Source: Callorhinus ursinus
Lineage: Eukaryota; Chordata; Mammalia; Carnivora; Otariidae
Assembly (NCBI RefSeq): GCF_003265705.1
Contig: NW_020312787.1
Location: 9,564,311-9,628,310, forward strand
Length of the DNA stretch: 64,000 nucleotides
Direction: 5' to 3'
In this document: positions 1-11,334 of the stretch, piece after piece
Layout: each line of letters opens with the position of its first letter
Position numbering within the stretch: position 1 is the stretch's first letter
Position numbers and translations under genes: made by a program
The notes under the pieces: generated by a model
What the model was told of the DNA's origin: nothing
Database searches by the model: none
Seen by the model: the letters and a program-made list of their open reading frames with translations, nothing else

Positions 1-526
1 AGCTTTATCTGTAATCATAAACCAGCTGGAGGAAAGAAAAAACCCTGTAGTACTGCATTCAAACATCAGCAGTTATTTTGAAGACAAATGATTGACTGAA
101 CTTAACATTTTTCCCCAGCAACCAGTTCTAGTGTGAAGATAAAACCTCAGAGAAGAGCAGCAAGTTCAAGCAGCACAAAGTAAAGGAGAGAAGTATACTT
201 TTGTTCGGTCAGTTGTAATTGTTCAGTTCAAGTCCTTCTGGTACAGACTTTTTGATTCAATATCTTATTTTACATTTGCCAAAACAAGGGTGTGAGGCAG
301 TTTGGAGTTAAAATATGAAATATGCTAATCTGCATACTTAGCCAGTGCTAGAAAGTGGCTTTTTCTTGCTCTTTAACCTTTTCCATGTAGAGTTAGCTGA
401 CCAAGAAAACCCAAGGGGATGGATTCACCATGTTTATTCCCATTCTCTAGAAAGCACCTTGCTTGTTTACTTAGTAGGTCTGCAGGGATTCAGTGTTTTC
501 TTATCTCATTTCTTCCTTGGTAACTA
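1..526. other. unassigned unique sequence
   Basis: AT-rich sequence with no repeat family or exon that I recognise. The short open frames here have no compositional or motif support. Confidence 0.5.
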
Positions 527-529
527 GTA

Positions 530-559
<30 letters not shown>
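527..559. repeat. (TA)n microsatellite followed by T tract
   Basis: About ten TA units run directly into a T tract of roughly 16 bases. A simple repeat, probably length-variable. Confidence 0.9.
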
Positions 560-560
<1 letters not shown>

Positions 561-2071
561 CCCCTTGGAGGAACATATAGCATCCTTACTTGTAAACAAA
601 CCCCACAAACCTCTTTCCATGTTGTGGAGGTCTGAAAAGAGCTGTAATTTTACTGAGTCATAATCATGGAAGCACAATGCAGTCCCAGAGATCACCAAAC
701 TGAACACGTAGGCATAATAGGGAAGACTTAAGGAACTGGAATAACTGGGTTTCGTGTTGCCAGATGATTCAGGGTATGCACAGTGTGTGTGATGACAAAA
801 TGAAGTGAGGAGACCTAATTGCAGCAACGTCAGCCTGCAGACAAAGCTAGGAAACATGAAAATGACAGAACCAAGAGCTGCTATGTTGGAACTACAAATC
901 TGGGTGCAGTGACTCTCCAAGGAAACTGAAGTTGTTCAAGCAAAACAGATTTTTGCTGGGAAGATTCCTATTGTCTGAGATAAAGAGACAAGACTACACA
1001 CGATTTTTAACTACCTGCTTTGTCATCATAACTCAGTAGGAAAGGAGTGGCTCTATATGGTTACATTTTGTTGTCTGGTGTCTGGAATTTCACATGGCAA
1101 TTTTGCTTGACAATCACTGTCTTCAATATGCTCATCACAACTGCAACACACAAAAGACATTCACCTACTTCCTAAATATGTAGGTGTAAGTGTCATCATT
1201 CTAAGTTAAAACAACTATAATACTTAAAAATTCTGGCCTTGAGTTGGGAAGGTCAGTTGTTCAGAAATCATAATGAATATACATAATATTTTGATAAATA
1301 TAAATATAGAATATTTATAAATTTGTCATGAGAAAAATCCTAACAAGATAATTCAAATATATATATATATTTGGTACTATGACACCCAAGGAGAAAGCAG
1401 AGCAGTTAGACTAAGTAAAGTGAAGAGGTTGAGTGGGTGCTTGTCTTTTTGCCAAGGGAATCATTCTAGCACTTTGAAGCTGTGTTCTTATGGTACCCAA
1501 TATAAGATATATAAGACATAGAGAAAATGTGAATTGTCCATGTCAAAGAATAGAGGGAGGAAAGGAGGTGATGTTCAGGAGGGCCCAGAGATCCTCCCTT
1601 ACCCCACCTCTCTCTGCCAATCATCCCTCAAAGCTGCCATGTTCTAGGCTTTTCTAAACCTTTCACAGAAATAACAGAGCCCAGAGGATTCACATTAATT
1701 TATGGCCATCCACCTTAGCTGATTTAGCATCTCAGGGGGAGAGATAATTCTAGGGCCTTTCAGGAATTCTGAGCTAAGTTGCTTCAGAGTAGACTGAGAA
1801 AAAAAACAAAAGATGTTATGAGGTGTGTTAGAATCCCTGGGGTAACCTCAGGACTCCCAAGCAGGGGATTGAGGATTCAGGTTGGGATATGACAAACACT
1901 GCAGCTGGTACCCCACAGAGAAGAGTCAAAAGTAGTTGGGTCTCTGGGTGTGGGCAGGCTGTGGGAGATTCACTTCATTAATTGTTCCCATAATTTCTGG
2001 CTCTGTATTACTCAAATAAACACAACAAGCCCAAGTATACATAATAGTTACCTGAGATAAATCTTGTATTG
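560..2071. other. unassigned unique sequence
   Basis: No recognisable repeat or gene. A short (AT)n run lies near 1356-1369. The minus-strand open frame at 501-920 runs out of this stretch into the TA/T repeat and has no protein signature. Confidence 0.5.
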
Positions 2072-2205
2072 GAGGTCTTAGCCTTAGGTACATACTGGAA
2101 TCACCTGGGGAGCCCCAAAAATACTGATCCTTCGGTCGTACTTTTAAAAATATTGATTTAATCGGTTAGGGGTTTTGGAAATAATTTTCTAGGCCCAGGA
2201 TGGAG
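2072..2205 (+). mobile_element. MER5A-like hAT-Charlie fragment
   Basis: The segment holds 'GGAATCACCTGGGGAGC', typical of MER5A non-autonomous DNA transposons ('AGAATCACCTGGGGAGC'). It is followed by the expected A-rich middle and a diverged 'GGGGTTTTGG...GGCCCAGG' half. A 'GTGAGAACCACTG' string at about 2543 resembles a MER5A terminal end, but the spacing is too long for a simple copy. Confidence 0.6.
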
Positions 2206-3739
2206 CTGCTCTTGCCCAGGGTGCTATGTGAGGAAAATAAAATTTCGATAACTTTCATGTCCTGTAAATGCATTGCTTGGCCAGAAACACAGAATATCCA
2301 GTCAGCTAATTCCCAAATACCAAGCCAGTGCTGGGCCTTCTCATTCCAAGCAAGGTCAGCTGTGTCCCCACTGCCAATCTGAGAGTTTTAAATTTTTCTC
2401 TTCCTTGTTTTTTATTCTTTATCCCAAAAAATGTTTCCTGCCTTCTGAAAAGAGATTGTCAGCTTCACGAAGTATTAGATAAAGTTTGTATTACTTAAAT
2501 ATATTCATGAGTATATGTATAATGTGTGTGTTTTATATTTAGGTGAGAACCACTGCCTATAGCCTTCATTGAGTCTATTTAGGTTAAAACATTGAAATTC
2601 ACCTTCTTTAAGAAGGCAAAACAATAATCAAATTTAATTTTGCACTAGTATTTCAGGGTTTGATGGCTACCAAGGCTTAAGAGTTGAGCAGTGCATGTCT
2701 GAGACGTATTTAACCACGAGGGTCAGGTTCCCTTTGAGGTCCATTCTGGGCAGCCTCAGCATGATGATCTTTGCTGCCCTTTGCCCCAAACCCTTGCTGT
2801 AATCCTATGTTCTCTCTTAGGAGTCATAAGACCCCTGGTGATTGTACATCTGCTTGCTTATTATGAATAAACTGTGGGCAAATCAGAGGTTCTTAGGAGC
2901 CAAAGATAGCCGTAGTACTTATTATCTGTAAGATAATTTGATACTTCTTTGAATCATGTGGGGTTTTTTGGGTTGTTAATATTTTGCTTTTTCTTTTCTA
3001 GATAAATAATATCTTGTTAAAAATCTGTCAACCAAATATAGCTGAGATATTTTGTTCGACAGATACAATGCCTCTTAGGATTTAGATATCGATGAACTAA
3101 AAGCTTGGAAAATCCGGCAAGAAGAGAAATGGCTGGAAAACACTTTTGGTTGCCCCTGGGTAACAGTGAAACTAAGGGGAAGAAGTAAAATCAGGGGACT
3201 TTTGGTTGTACTATCAAATCCTCTTGAATGTTTTTAGACATTGTTTTGTGATGATTTCTGAGGGATTTTGGTGTGGTTTTATATCACTGGCCCTCACTAC
3301 AGGCTAGTTTAAATGGCCTTAGGACTCCTACTCCCAGTAGAGGCCCAGCCTCCTCAAGGCTGTGATTATGAATTTCCTCTTAGGATTATTTACATTATTT
3401 GCAGAGGTAAGGAGTAAAGCTGTAATGGTGGAATAAATGAGGTGGGGTAGAGATTTTGGGGGTCTGTCCCTATCTCGAAGGTGGCTGACCAGCCCACTAC
3501 TTCTAAGTTTGGCCCTGTCTAAGCTTCAGAATCTGCTTACAGAGGAAGGCAATTTTTTAGCTTGTCAAAGAAAGAAAAATTCACTTAGAGAAGACCATCA
3601 TGCCATATTCTTAGATCAGATTCCGTAACATTATTTACTGAGACCGTTAGGCTGTTTGCAAAATTCTTGTCTTACCTATAAAAAAATTGTTGTTATTATT
3701 CTTAGTCAAAGGAACTATGGAGATCTTTAGTCTTTAGTA
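2206..3739. other. unassigned unique sequence
   Basis: No repeat family, exon or RNA gene recognised. Open frames at 2200-2482 and 3437-3628 are short and lack support. Confidence 0.5.
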
Positions 3740-3870
3740 CAGTCTTGTCATTGGGACAGAGAAAACCAAGGCTGGAGGAAGTTAGATTGGTAGACTCAAC
3801 AGTGAGTTTAGTTGGTAAAAGAGCTAAGACTAGAGCCTGGTTCTCCAGCCCCAAATCCATGGCTCTTTCC
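3740..3870 (-). mobile_element. MIR fragment
   Basis: The series 'GAGAAAACCAAGGCTGGAGGAAGTT', then 'AGAGCTAAGACTAGAGCCTGG' and 'CCAAATCCATGGCTCTTTC' follows the reverse-orientation MIR plan (gagaaactgaggc, then agagctgggattcgaacc, then gctctt). Diverged and partial. Confidence 0.55.
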
Positions 3871-4024
3871 TTCTCCTAGGCGGTTGTAGCTTCGGAATGA
3901 AATGAAGAACCTCATTTGTCAACTTTAGAGTATAAGAAAGTGGATTAAGAACTATGACAACATTAAAGAGGTCCTGTTCTAATGGTATTTATTAGGTATT
4001 TATTATAAGTCATTTACTCTGAAC

Positions 4025-4843
4025 TAGAATAAATTAGTGGTGAGAGTATAGATTTGTGTAGACTTTTTGGAAATAAGCATTTGGCAATATGCACCAAAAG
4101 CTTTTAAAAGGGTCACATTCTTTGACCCAGTAATTCAACTTTTGAGGATTTTCCTAATAATCAAAGTCACAAAGACTTATGGTCATGGATATTCACCCAA
4201 CATTTATTTATATTATTAAAAAAAAAAGGAAATTGCCTAACTGTCCACAGAAGCAGGACTGCTTGGTAAAATATGATTTTTCATTATATAATATGATGTA
4301 ATAAAATTCAGCTATTAAAAAAAATCATGCTCTTGGGGCGCCTGGGTGGCTCAGTCGTTAAGCGTCTGCCTTTGGCTCAGGTCATGATCCCGGGGTTCTG
4401 GGATCGAGCCCCGCTTCGGGCTCCCTGCTCCGCATGAAGCCTGCTTCTCCCTCTCCCACTCCCCTTGCTTGTATTCTCTCTCTCACTGTGTCTCTCTCTG
4501 TCAAATAAATAAGATCTTTTAAAAAAAAAGTCATGCTCTTGAAGCATAATTAAAGATATGGCAAGATGCTCATGATAAATGGTAAATAAAAATCAGGCTT
4601 ACAAAATATTTTGCAGGAATCCTGATTTTTAAGAAAACTATATCATATATAAATAAAAAAAGATTATAAAGATAGCAAAATGTTAGCCATTGTTATCTCT
4701 GGGTGGTCCCATTATGATTCAGTTTTACTTTTCTTTATACATTTCTGCATTTTCCAAATTTCTACCATGAACCTGTATAACATAAATTATGCAAAATTAT
4801 ACAAAACAAAAATATTATTGAAAATATAGTTTGGATAAATCTT
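4025..4843 (+). mobile_element. old L1 (L1M type) 3' end, split by a SINE
   Basis: The left part has 'TTTGACCCAGTAATTCAACTTTTGAGGATTT' and 'ATTCAGCTATTAAAAA', matching the antepenultimate part of old L1 3' ends. After the SINE at 4336-4530 it continues with 'GCAAGATGCTCATGATAAATGG', 'GTTATCTCTGGGTGG' and 'TTCTACCATGAACCTGTAT', the usual L1M4/L1MC-type 3' UTR. Sense is plus strand, ending in A-rich sequence at the second SINE. Confidence 0.75.
4336..4530 (+). mobile_element. carnivore tRNA-derived SINE (SINEC)
   Basis: Full-length element: head 'GGGCGCCTGGGTGGCTCAG', a GTCATGATCCCGG promoter-like B-box region, a CT-rich body, and an AAATAAATAAGATCTTTT-A tail. It is flanked by the 11-bp target-site duplication TCATGCTCTTG at 4325-4335 and 4531-4541. 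It interrupts an older L1. Confidence 0.95.
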
Positions 4844-5033
4844 TTTTTTTTAAAGATTTTATTTATTTGACAGAGAGAGACAGCGAGAGCAGGAACACAA
4901 GCAGGGGGAGTGGGAGAGGGAGAAGCAGGCTTCCCGCTGAGCAGGGAGCCCGATGTGGGACTCGATCCCAGGACTCTGGGATCATGACCTGAGCCGAAGG
5001 CAGACGCTTAACGACTGAGCCACCCAGGTGCCC
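4844..5033 (-). mobile_element. carnivore SINE, full length
   Basis: Reverse-oriented SINEC with a T-rich tail on the left and 'GAGCCACCCAGGTGCCC' head on the right. A perfect 17-bp target-site duplication, TAGTTTGGATAAATCTT, lies at 4827-4843 and 5034-5050. On the minus strand the nick site reads TTTT/AA, typical of L1 endonuclease. The perfect duplication suggests a fairly young insertion. Confidence 0.96.
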
Positions 5034-5050
5034 TAGTTTGGATAAATCTT

Positions 5051-5639
5051 AAAAAAGATTTATATCCATGTTTTTTAGACAGAAGACCATTTGTTCATGG
5101 GGAATAAGAGCAGAGACACTTGGGAAGAGGGACGAAAGGCCTTGTTAATAAAGGACAGACCTGCCAGAAATACTCTGAACCCAAAATAAGTGAGGCTCTT
5201 TGGGCCCAATGTAGAAGAGTGAACATTTTAAAAGTGCATAGGGGTAGGAACATCTGAACCTAAGACAGAAAACAAAGTTGAAAAAGCATTAAGTTTAGAT
5301 GCTAAGCATTATTTCTAAACCACTAGCCCTGGTGTCTAAGGCTACACATTTTTGAAGTTTACAGAGAGCCTTTAAATGTCAGCATCATTTTTAGCCCAGA
5401 GCTCTTTTCTTACACAACATCTATAAATATCTATTAGTTTAAATTGTCAGCATGCAAAACATTTGCTATGACTTTTCTCATCATATCAGTCAAATTATGT
5501 CAGAGCCAGAAGTAAAAGAAAATGCCTGGGTAATCTGGCAATTACTAGTATTATTTGATGAGATTTTCACAGGGGGTATTTAATAGCGGTTCAATAATAT
5601 TGTTTATAGTCATAGGAAGCCTAACCAAACAGTATGATC
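5051..5639. other. unassigned unique sequence
   Basis: No repeat or gene recognised between the SINE and the L2 element. Confidence 0.45.
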
Positions 5640-6340
5640 TACTGCACATTTCCATCATGAGCACTTCAAACTCATAATGTCTGAAACTAAACTCATAATC
5701 TCTCCCCACACTTGTTTTACCCTCTTGGGTTCCCTAATTTTGTCGTTAGTACCAGCATCCATTTAGTTGCCTAGACCATAAACTCAAATCATCCTCTAAT
5801 TTCCAGATTTCTGGGCTGGGTTACTGTAAAAACATCTAAATGATCTCTAAATCTAGGTTTGACCCTTTCCAATCCATTCTCCACTCTGCAGATGGACTAA
5901 GTGCTCTAAAAAGGAAATCAGATTATATTATTTCTTGATCATAACCCTTTACTGGATTCCCAATTTCTTCAGGATCAAATGTAAGCTTCTTAGCATGGCC
6001 TTCAAGGCCCTACATGATCTCTATCCTGTTTACATCTTTAGCCTCTATACTTCCTGGCTCCCCAGATATGCCAACTTCTTGATTGCCACAAGACTGCCTC
6101 CTTCTCAAATTTCAGGACCTAGCTTGGATGTTGCCTTCTTTGGTACTCGAGGCTGGTTAAGTGCCCCATCCAAGTAGCTTCCCGGGCTCCATGATATCGC
6201 GGCCTATGTTGTGATTGTCTGTTCACTTGTGTATATTCTCTGTTAAGACTGTAAGCTCCTGGAGGAGAAAGGTTAGGTCCTGTCCACTGCTATAACTTCA
6301 GCATCTATCACCGTGTCTGTTACTATCTTTAGTCAAAAAA
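5640..6340 (+). mobile_element. L2 LINE, 3' coding remnant and 3' end
   Basis: The order of landmarks is that of L2: '...AATCCATTCTCCACTCTGCAG...', '...TTACTGGATTCCC...', 'CTTAGCATGGCCTTCAAGGCCCTACATGATCT', then 'AAGACTGTAAGCTCCTGGAGGAGAAAGG' and a final 'CAGCATCTATCACCGTG'. Frames are broken many times, so this is a dead copy. The small open frame at 5935-6177 is L2 reverse-transcriptase-region debris, not a host gene. Confidence 0.85.
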
Positions 6341-6479
6341 GAATCCTCCCTCTTCTCATACCATTACCAGCGACGGAGGATTGGAGAAGACATTGCCTAC
6401 CCAACATTCATGCCACACATTCTACCCTCGTCCCCACCCCTGTCCCTGCCTCCACAGCCAATCTTCCTTTTCCACAGCA

Positions 6480-6960
6480 GAACCCAGATTGTGTTTACAT
6501 ATCCGTCTTCCGAGGATCTCAGGGGAAGCTGACCCCAAGCCATACAGTCTATGATAATTATGTTAAACCTCTTCCCCTTGCATTGGGTTAAGACTGGCCA
6601 CATGAACCAGTCCTGGCCAAGGAGGTTTGAGTAGTCTGACAAGGTCTGATGAGGGCTTCTGTGAAAGGAAGAGACATAGGAAGAGGTGGCCCATGTTACT
6701 CCTCTCAATATTTTTATGACTAAAGCCACTGCAGCCCTCTTGTTCCCATGAAGGCGACCAGCCTGGGACCTGAGCCGGTAATCATGCCTGAGTGGAGATG
6801 TGGGATGGGAGTGGATGCTTTTGACATAACTGAGCCACGGATCAGACCACTTTGAGCCCACCCAAGCTCCAGACTTCCATGGGGTCGTAAATTTCCTCAT
6901 TGCTCAATTAATTTTGAATTAGGGATCTGTGTTATTTACTGACAAATATATATAAAGACG
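6480..6960 (+). mobile_element. probable old LTR-like relic
   Basis: Blocks such as 'CATTGGGTTAAGACTGGCCACATGAACCAGTCCTGGCCAA', 'AGCCTGGGACC' and a distal 'ACATAACTGAGCCACGGATCAGACC' resemble the layout of old mammalian LTR repeats, but I cannot name the family. A 167-codon minus-strand open frame covers 6397-6900. It overlaps this repeat and shows no domain, so I do not call it a gene. Confidence 0.35.
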
Positions 6961-7375
6961 ATTCAGAGAGACAAATTATAAATAGGCCTTGTTCTACTGA
7001 AAATCATTATCCTGGTATTAAAAAAATAGGCTTTTTTTCTACTGAGAAGTGTAAAACTGGACTTAATATAATTGTATAACAGATCTGGAACAGCAAATTA
7101 AAATCTCCTTACATTGACATATATATTATTTATATGTGCTTATTGGGTTGTTAGGTGGTTCATGCAGTAACCAAAGGAAAATATGACATTTGAATTTTTT
7201 GGAATTGGAAGCAACAGAGAAATCAGACTTTGCATTTTAAGTGGCTGAAGTCAGTATCAGCAGAGTTGAATAAGCCATAATCTAACTATTGAAATAAAAT
7301 AAAACAAACCCACTTTTAAAATATTTTATGTATCCCATTCTTTTACTGATGTAGAGGTAGACTTGAAGTCTCTTA
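6961..7375. other. unassigned AT-rich sequence
   Basis: No feature recognised. Confidence 0.45.
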
Positions 7376-8072
7376 GATGTCAACAATTACAGGAAAATTG
7401 GGAAGTACAAACAAATGTAAAAAAGAAAGTAAAAAGTCACATATAATTCTATTATACATAGCTAACTAATTTTAATACTTTGATGTATTTCCTTTAAATC
7501 TTTAAAAAATAGAATATGCATGGGCGCCTGGGTGGCTCAGATGGTTAAGCATCTGCCTTAGGCTCGGGTCATGATCCCAGGGTCCTGGGATCGAGTCCCG
7601 CATCGGGCTCCCTGCTCCTTGGGAGCCTGCTTCTCCCTCTGCCTCTCTCTCTTTCTCTGTCTCTCATGAATAAATAAATAAAATCTTTAAAAATAAATAA
7701 ATAAATAAATAAAAAATAGAATATGCATAATATAAATGAATCTATATTTTTCATTTATATGCACTTACATATAAAATATATAGAAATATATACATAGCCT
7801 GAATCATGTGTTTCTCACTTAATATTTTTTCATGAACATTTTTCCATCAAGTATTTGTCAAACCTATACTTTTACATGGTTATATAATACTCCACCACCT
7901 AGACCGATGTGCCATCATTGTTTTGCTCACCCTCTGTAGTTGGCTATTTCAGGAGTTTCTCACGACTTTTGCTATTTAACAAAGCATTAAAACAAATAAT
8001 TGGATTATGTCCTTAGGGTAAATTTTAACTTCTGTTGGTCTGTCTTTGGGCCATCTATTTTCTTTCTCTGAT
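7376..8072 (-). mobile_element. old L1 3' region, reverse orientation, split by a SINE
   Basis: Reverse-oriented L1 landmarks include 'TTTCCATCAAGTATTTGTCAAACC', 'GGTTATATAATACTCC', 'GGCTATTTCAGGAGTTTC' and 'TTAGGGTAAATTTTAACTTCTG'. This is the general plan of antisense L1ME/HAL-like tails. A SINE occupies 7522-7710. Edges are approximate. Confidence 0.55.
7522..7710 (+). mobile_element. carnivore SINE, full length
   Basis: Head 'GGGCGCCTGGGTGGCTCAG', CT-rich body, tail AAATAAATAAATAAAATC with further AAAT units. A perfect 18-bp target-site duplication, AAAAAATAGAATATGCAT, lies at 7504-7521 and 7711-7728. The left edge reads TTT/AAAA, as expected for L1-driven insertion. Confidence 0.96.
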
Positions 8073-8088
8073 TTCTCTGCCTATTCTT

Positions 8089-8265
8089 TTTAAGATTTTC
8101 TTTATTTACGTGAGAGAGAGAGAGAGCAGGAGAGAGAGCGAGCAGGGGGGAGGAGCAGAGGGAGAGAGAGAAGCAGTCTCCGATGTGGGACTCGATCCCA
8201 GGACCCCGGGATCATGACCTGAGCCGAAGGCAGACGCTCAACCGACTGAACCACCCAGGCGCCCA
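8089..8265 (-). mobile_element. carnivore SINE, full length
   Basis: Reverse-oriented copy ending in 'CCACCCAGGCGCCCA'. A perfect 16-bp duplication, TTCTCTGCCTATTCTT, lies at 8073-8088 and 8266-8281. It lacks the short 'CTCCCTGCTCAGCAGGGAG' block found in most neighbouring copies. Confidence 0.95.
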
Positions 8266-8281
8266 TTCTCTGCCTATTCTT

Positions 8282-8880
8282 ATATTAGTCCATATCACTT
8301 TTAAAAATTATTGTGGTTGGGCGCCTGGGTGGCTCAGTTGGTTAAGCGACTGCCTTCGGCTCAGGTCATGATCCTGGAGTCCCGGGATCGAGTCCCGCAT
8401 CGGGCTCCCTGCTCAGCAGGGAGTCTGCTTCTCCCTCTGACCCTCTTCCCTCTCGTACTCTCTCTCTCTCATTCTCTCTCTCTCTCAAATAAATAAATAA
8501 AATCTTTACAAAAAATAAAAATTATTGTGGTTTATAATATATATCAGTTTCTAGTAGAGCAAGTTACCCAACACAAATCTTCTTTTAAATGTATCTCATC
8601 CTCATGTTTCCCTTCCAGATCATTCCTTTAAAAATTGGCCAAAAATCTGATTAAAGGTTTGATTACATTATTTTAAACTTATGTATTGATATTTGGTAAT
8701 AAATCTGTACAATATTAAGTCTTCTTATGTCATTTTCTCTCCATTTATTGAGGCTTCTGTCGGTCAGAAATATTTGAAGTTTTTTCCTGCTTATTACTTT
8801 TTTTAGGTGTTTTCCTCTGCTTTTCTTTAAAAACATTTTGTTGTTGTTGTTGCTATTGCAGCTGTGCAGGAAAATTCTTA
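8282..8880 (-). mobile_element. L1 ORF2-region fragment, reverse orientation, split by a SINE
   Basis: Outside the SINE, the pieces 'TATTAGTCCATATCACTTTTAAAAATTATTGTGG' and later 'AATATTAAGTCTTCTTATGTCATTTTCTCTCCATTTATTGAGGCTTCTG' follow the antisense of the L1 ORF2 interior ('caatattgagtcttccaatcc...tctctccatttattta'). All frames are broken. The 5' end (right) fades into a short GTT repeat. Confidence 0.6.
8319..8516 (+). mobile_element. carnivore SINE, full length
   Basis: Head 'GGCGCCTGGGTGGCTCAG', body with long TC runs, tail AAATAAATAAATAAAATC. A 16-bp duplication, AAAAATTATTGTGGTT, lies at 8303-8318 and 8517-8532, with a TTTT/AAAAA nick site. Its head lies 53 bp from the head of the opposite-strand SINE at 8089-8265. 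Confidence 0.96.
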
Positions 8881-9894
8881 AAAATATGTTACCGAACGCT
8901 TGGCTCTTTTATCGTCAGGCTACTTCTCTTAGGATGTTCATTTAGGCATTTTCTGTTAACAAAATATAATTTTCATTAGGTATGAGGCAGGAATAGTAGC
9001 ATGTGCTGAGACCCAATTCTGTCACCAATGTAACAATTTAGACAAAATGATTCCTTCTTATCTCATTTTATAAACCTGAGAATAAATATTTAATATTCCT
9101 TGAACATATGCCATTTAGAAATTTCTATCATTGCTGTTAAAAAATTAAAACTATACTTTAAAAGAGGTAAGGTATGATATGAAACAAAGTTTTTTTCTCC
9201 TTTATATATAAAGCAATATAAGACAAGTTGCATTTGATTTTAGGGACTTGATGGCTCACATAATTATGTAGAACTAATTAATTCAAAATCTGTTTATCAA
9301 CCGTAGTCTGTAGCTACAGCATTTTCTCCCAGAGGCATTAACAAAGGCTTATCACCTGCTTTCCTGTTGCAGTTTGTCTCAAAGGCAAATCAATACGAAA
9401 AATATAAAAATGCTATTCCCAGAACTAACACTTCCAACAATTTACAAGAACTTTTAGTATCTGATACCAATTAGTTTTCTTAGCTTAAATTAAAACAGTT
9501 TTATTTAACCATGAAATGTGTCAAAATAATAAGGATTTTAAAGGCATAATAAAGTTTTCCCCAGGAATTTTTGAAAAATTTAGTAAATATATATACACAC
9601 ACACGTTTGTTTATTTATTTATTTTACTTATATATACGTAAAATTTTAATTATTATATTTTTTAAGGTAAATAACTGTAACAGATGGTTGGGGACAAAAG
9701 GATATAAAAGAAAGCTATTTTATGTTTTATAGATTAAACAATATAATGTTCTTTGCACATGGCTACATGTAGTACATATATATGGAAATGAAAGTAACTA
9801 TCATGGGCATCATGGGCAATAGGCAGAAATGAGTTATCAATAAGTGTATGTGTCTAATTTTTGATAGGGTTCTTTTTTTTCTAATTAAAGTATA
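8881..9894. other. unassigned AT-rich sequence
   Basis: No repeat family or gene recognised. A small TA/CA microsatellite sits near 9586-9604 and an ATTT run near 9609-9625. Confidence 0.45.
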
Positions 9895-10081
9895 TTTGGG
9901 GTCCCTGGGTGGCTTAGTCAGTTGAGCTTCCAACTCTTGGTTTCTGCTCACGTCATGATGTCAGGTCATGGGGTCAAGCCCTGCATTGGGCTGTGTGCTC
10001 AGTGCAGAGTCTGCTGGAGATTCTGTCTCCCTCCCCCTCTGCCCCTCCCCCCTCCCAAATCAATCAATCAATAAAATCTTT
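9895..10081 (+). mobile_element. older carnivore SINE at the tail of an L1
   Basis: A more diverged copy ('GGGGTCCCTGGGTGGCTTAGTCAG', tail AATCAATCAATCAATAAAATCTT). The 12-bp duplication is imperfect: AATTAAAGTATA at 9883-9894 and AATTGAAGTATA at 10082-10093. It sits exactly at the 3' end of the L1 that follows. Confidence 0.85.
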
Positions 10082-10558
10082 AATTGAAGTATAATTGACA
10101 TACAATATCCTGTTAGTTTGAGGTGTACGTCTTAGTGATTTGATATTTTTATACATGACGACATGATCCCCACAATACATCTAGTTACCATCTGTCCTAT
10201 CCAAAATTATTACAGTATTATTAACTATATTTCCTTTGCTGCATGTTTACATCCCCATGACTTATTTATTTTATAGATGGAAGTTTGTACCTCCTAGCCC
10301 CCTTCACCTATTTTGTCCTGCTCCCCAATGTTGGGTCCCCCTCTTGTAACCAACAGTTTGTTTCCTGTATCTAGGAGTCTGTTTGTTTTGTTTTGTTTGT
10401 GAATTTGTTTTGTTTTTTACATCTCACATATAAGTGATAACATATGGTATTTGTCTTTCTCTGTCTGACTTATTTCATCCAGCTTAATATCCTCTAGGTC
10501 TATCCTTGTTGCCACAAATGGTAAGATTTCATTTTTTAATGGCTGAATAATATTCCAT

Positions 10559-10580
10559 TGTGTGTGTGTGTGTGTGTGTG

Positions 10581-10610
<30 letters not shown>
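10559..10610. repeat. palindromic (TG)n-TATA-(CA)n microsatellite
   Basis: A (TG)11 block runs through TATA into (CA)13. This gives a perfect inverted repeat with 24-base arms (10559-10582 against 10583-10606). It replaces the TATATATATACCACA segment normal at this point of the L1 3' end. Confidence 0.92.
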
Positions 10611-10611
<1 letters not shown>

Positions 10612-10792
10612 CCCAAATCTTTATCCATTCATCTATCAATGGACACTTAGGTTGCTTCCATATCTGGGTTATTGTAAATAATGTTGCAATGGACAGAGGG
10701 GTGCATATATCCTTTTGAATTGGTGTTTTTGTTTTCTTCAGATAAATACCCAGAAGTGGAATTGCTAGATCATATGGTAGTTGTCTTTTTAA

Positions 10793-10998
10793 CTTAAAAA
10801 AATTTTCTTTTAAAGATTTTATTTATTTATTTGACAGAGATACAGAAAGAGAGAAGGAACACAAGCAGGGGGAGTGACAGAGGGAGAAGCAGGCTTCCCG
10901 CAGAGCAGGGAGCCCGATGTGGGGCTCGATCCCAGGACCCCGGGATCGTGACCTGAGCTGAAGGCAGACGCTGAACGACTGAGCCACCCAGGTACCCC
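10793..10998 (-). mobile_element. carnivore SINE inside L1
   Basis: Reverse-oriented full-length copy with head 'GAGCCACCCAGGTACCCC' at the right. The 11-bp duplication TGTCTTTTTAA lies at 10782-10792 and 10999-11009 in L1 sequence, so the SINE is younger than the L1. Confidence 0.94.
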
Positions 10999-11334
10999 TG
11001 TCTTTTTAATTTTTTGAAGAACCTCTTGAGAGGGTTTTCTGATCAATTAGATTCCCCCAAACTTTATTCCAATTACTCCGTTTCTGGATGTTTGCTTGTT
11101 AGAACACTAGAGTGAAACTTGCTTTGGGTTAGAGAGCCAATATTGATTTCTTTTTTAAAAAAAGAAAAAAGAATTTCAGGAATTGAAATTCTTCTCTTTC
11201 CCTATTTTTTAAAAGGTGCATTTGTCTCTTGAAAAATGAAAAGTGCTTCCTATAAAGTAAGTAAAATTTTAAGTAATGGAAGCTTGTTTTTGTAGGTGGC
11301 TTTGTAGGCTCAAGGAAAGGTTCATATTGGGTTC

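Larger units (their letters stand above)
10082..11040 (-). mobile_element. L1M 3' end, reverse orientation, split by a SINE
   Basis: Antisense of a well-known old L1 3' end: 'TTGAAGTATAATTGACATACAATATCC', 'CCCCACAATACATCTAGTTACCATCTGTC', 'GGTATTTGTCTTTCTCTGTCTGACTTATTTCA', 'GGACACTTAGGTTGCTTCCATATCTGGG' and 'GAAGTGGAATTGCTAGATCATATGG'. It contains a palindromic TG/CA repeat at 10559-10610 and a SINE at 10793-10998. A short L1 piece resumes after that SINE. 5'-truncated and dead. Confidence 0.9.

Noticed and set aside
2543..2560. Second MER5A end matching 2072-2205
   Set aside because: GTGAGAACCACTG fits, but about 340 bp of unrelated sequence separates it from the body. It is too short to join with confidence.
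6397..6900. 167-codon minus-strand open frame
   Set aside because: It overlaps an LTR-like relic and the tail region of an L2, shows no domain, signal or membrane pattern, and has no splice or promoter context.
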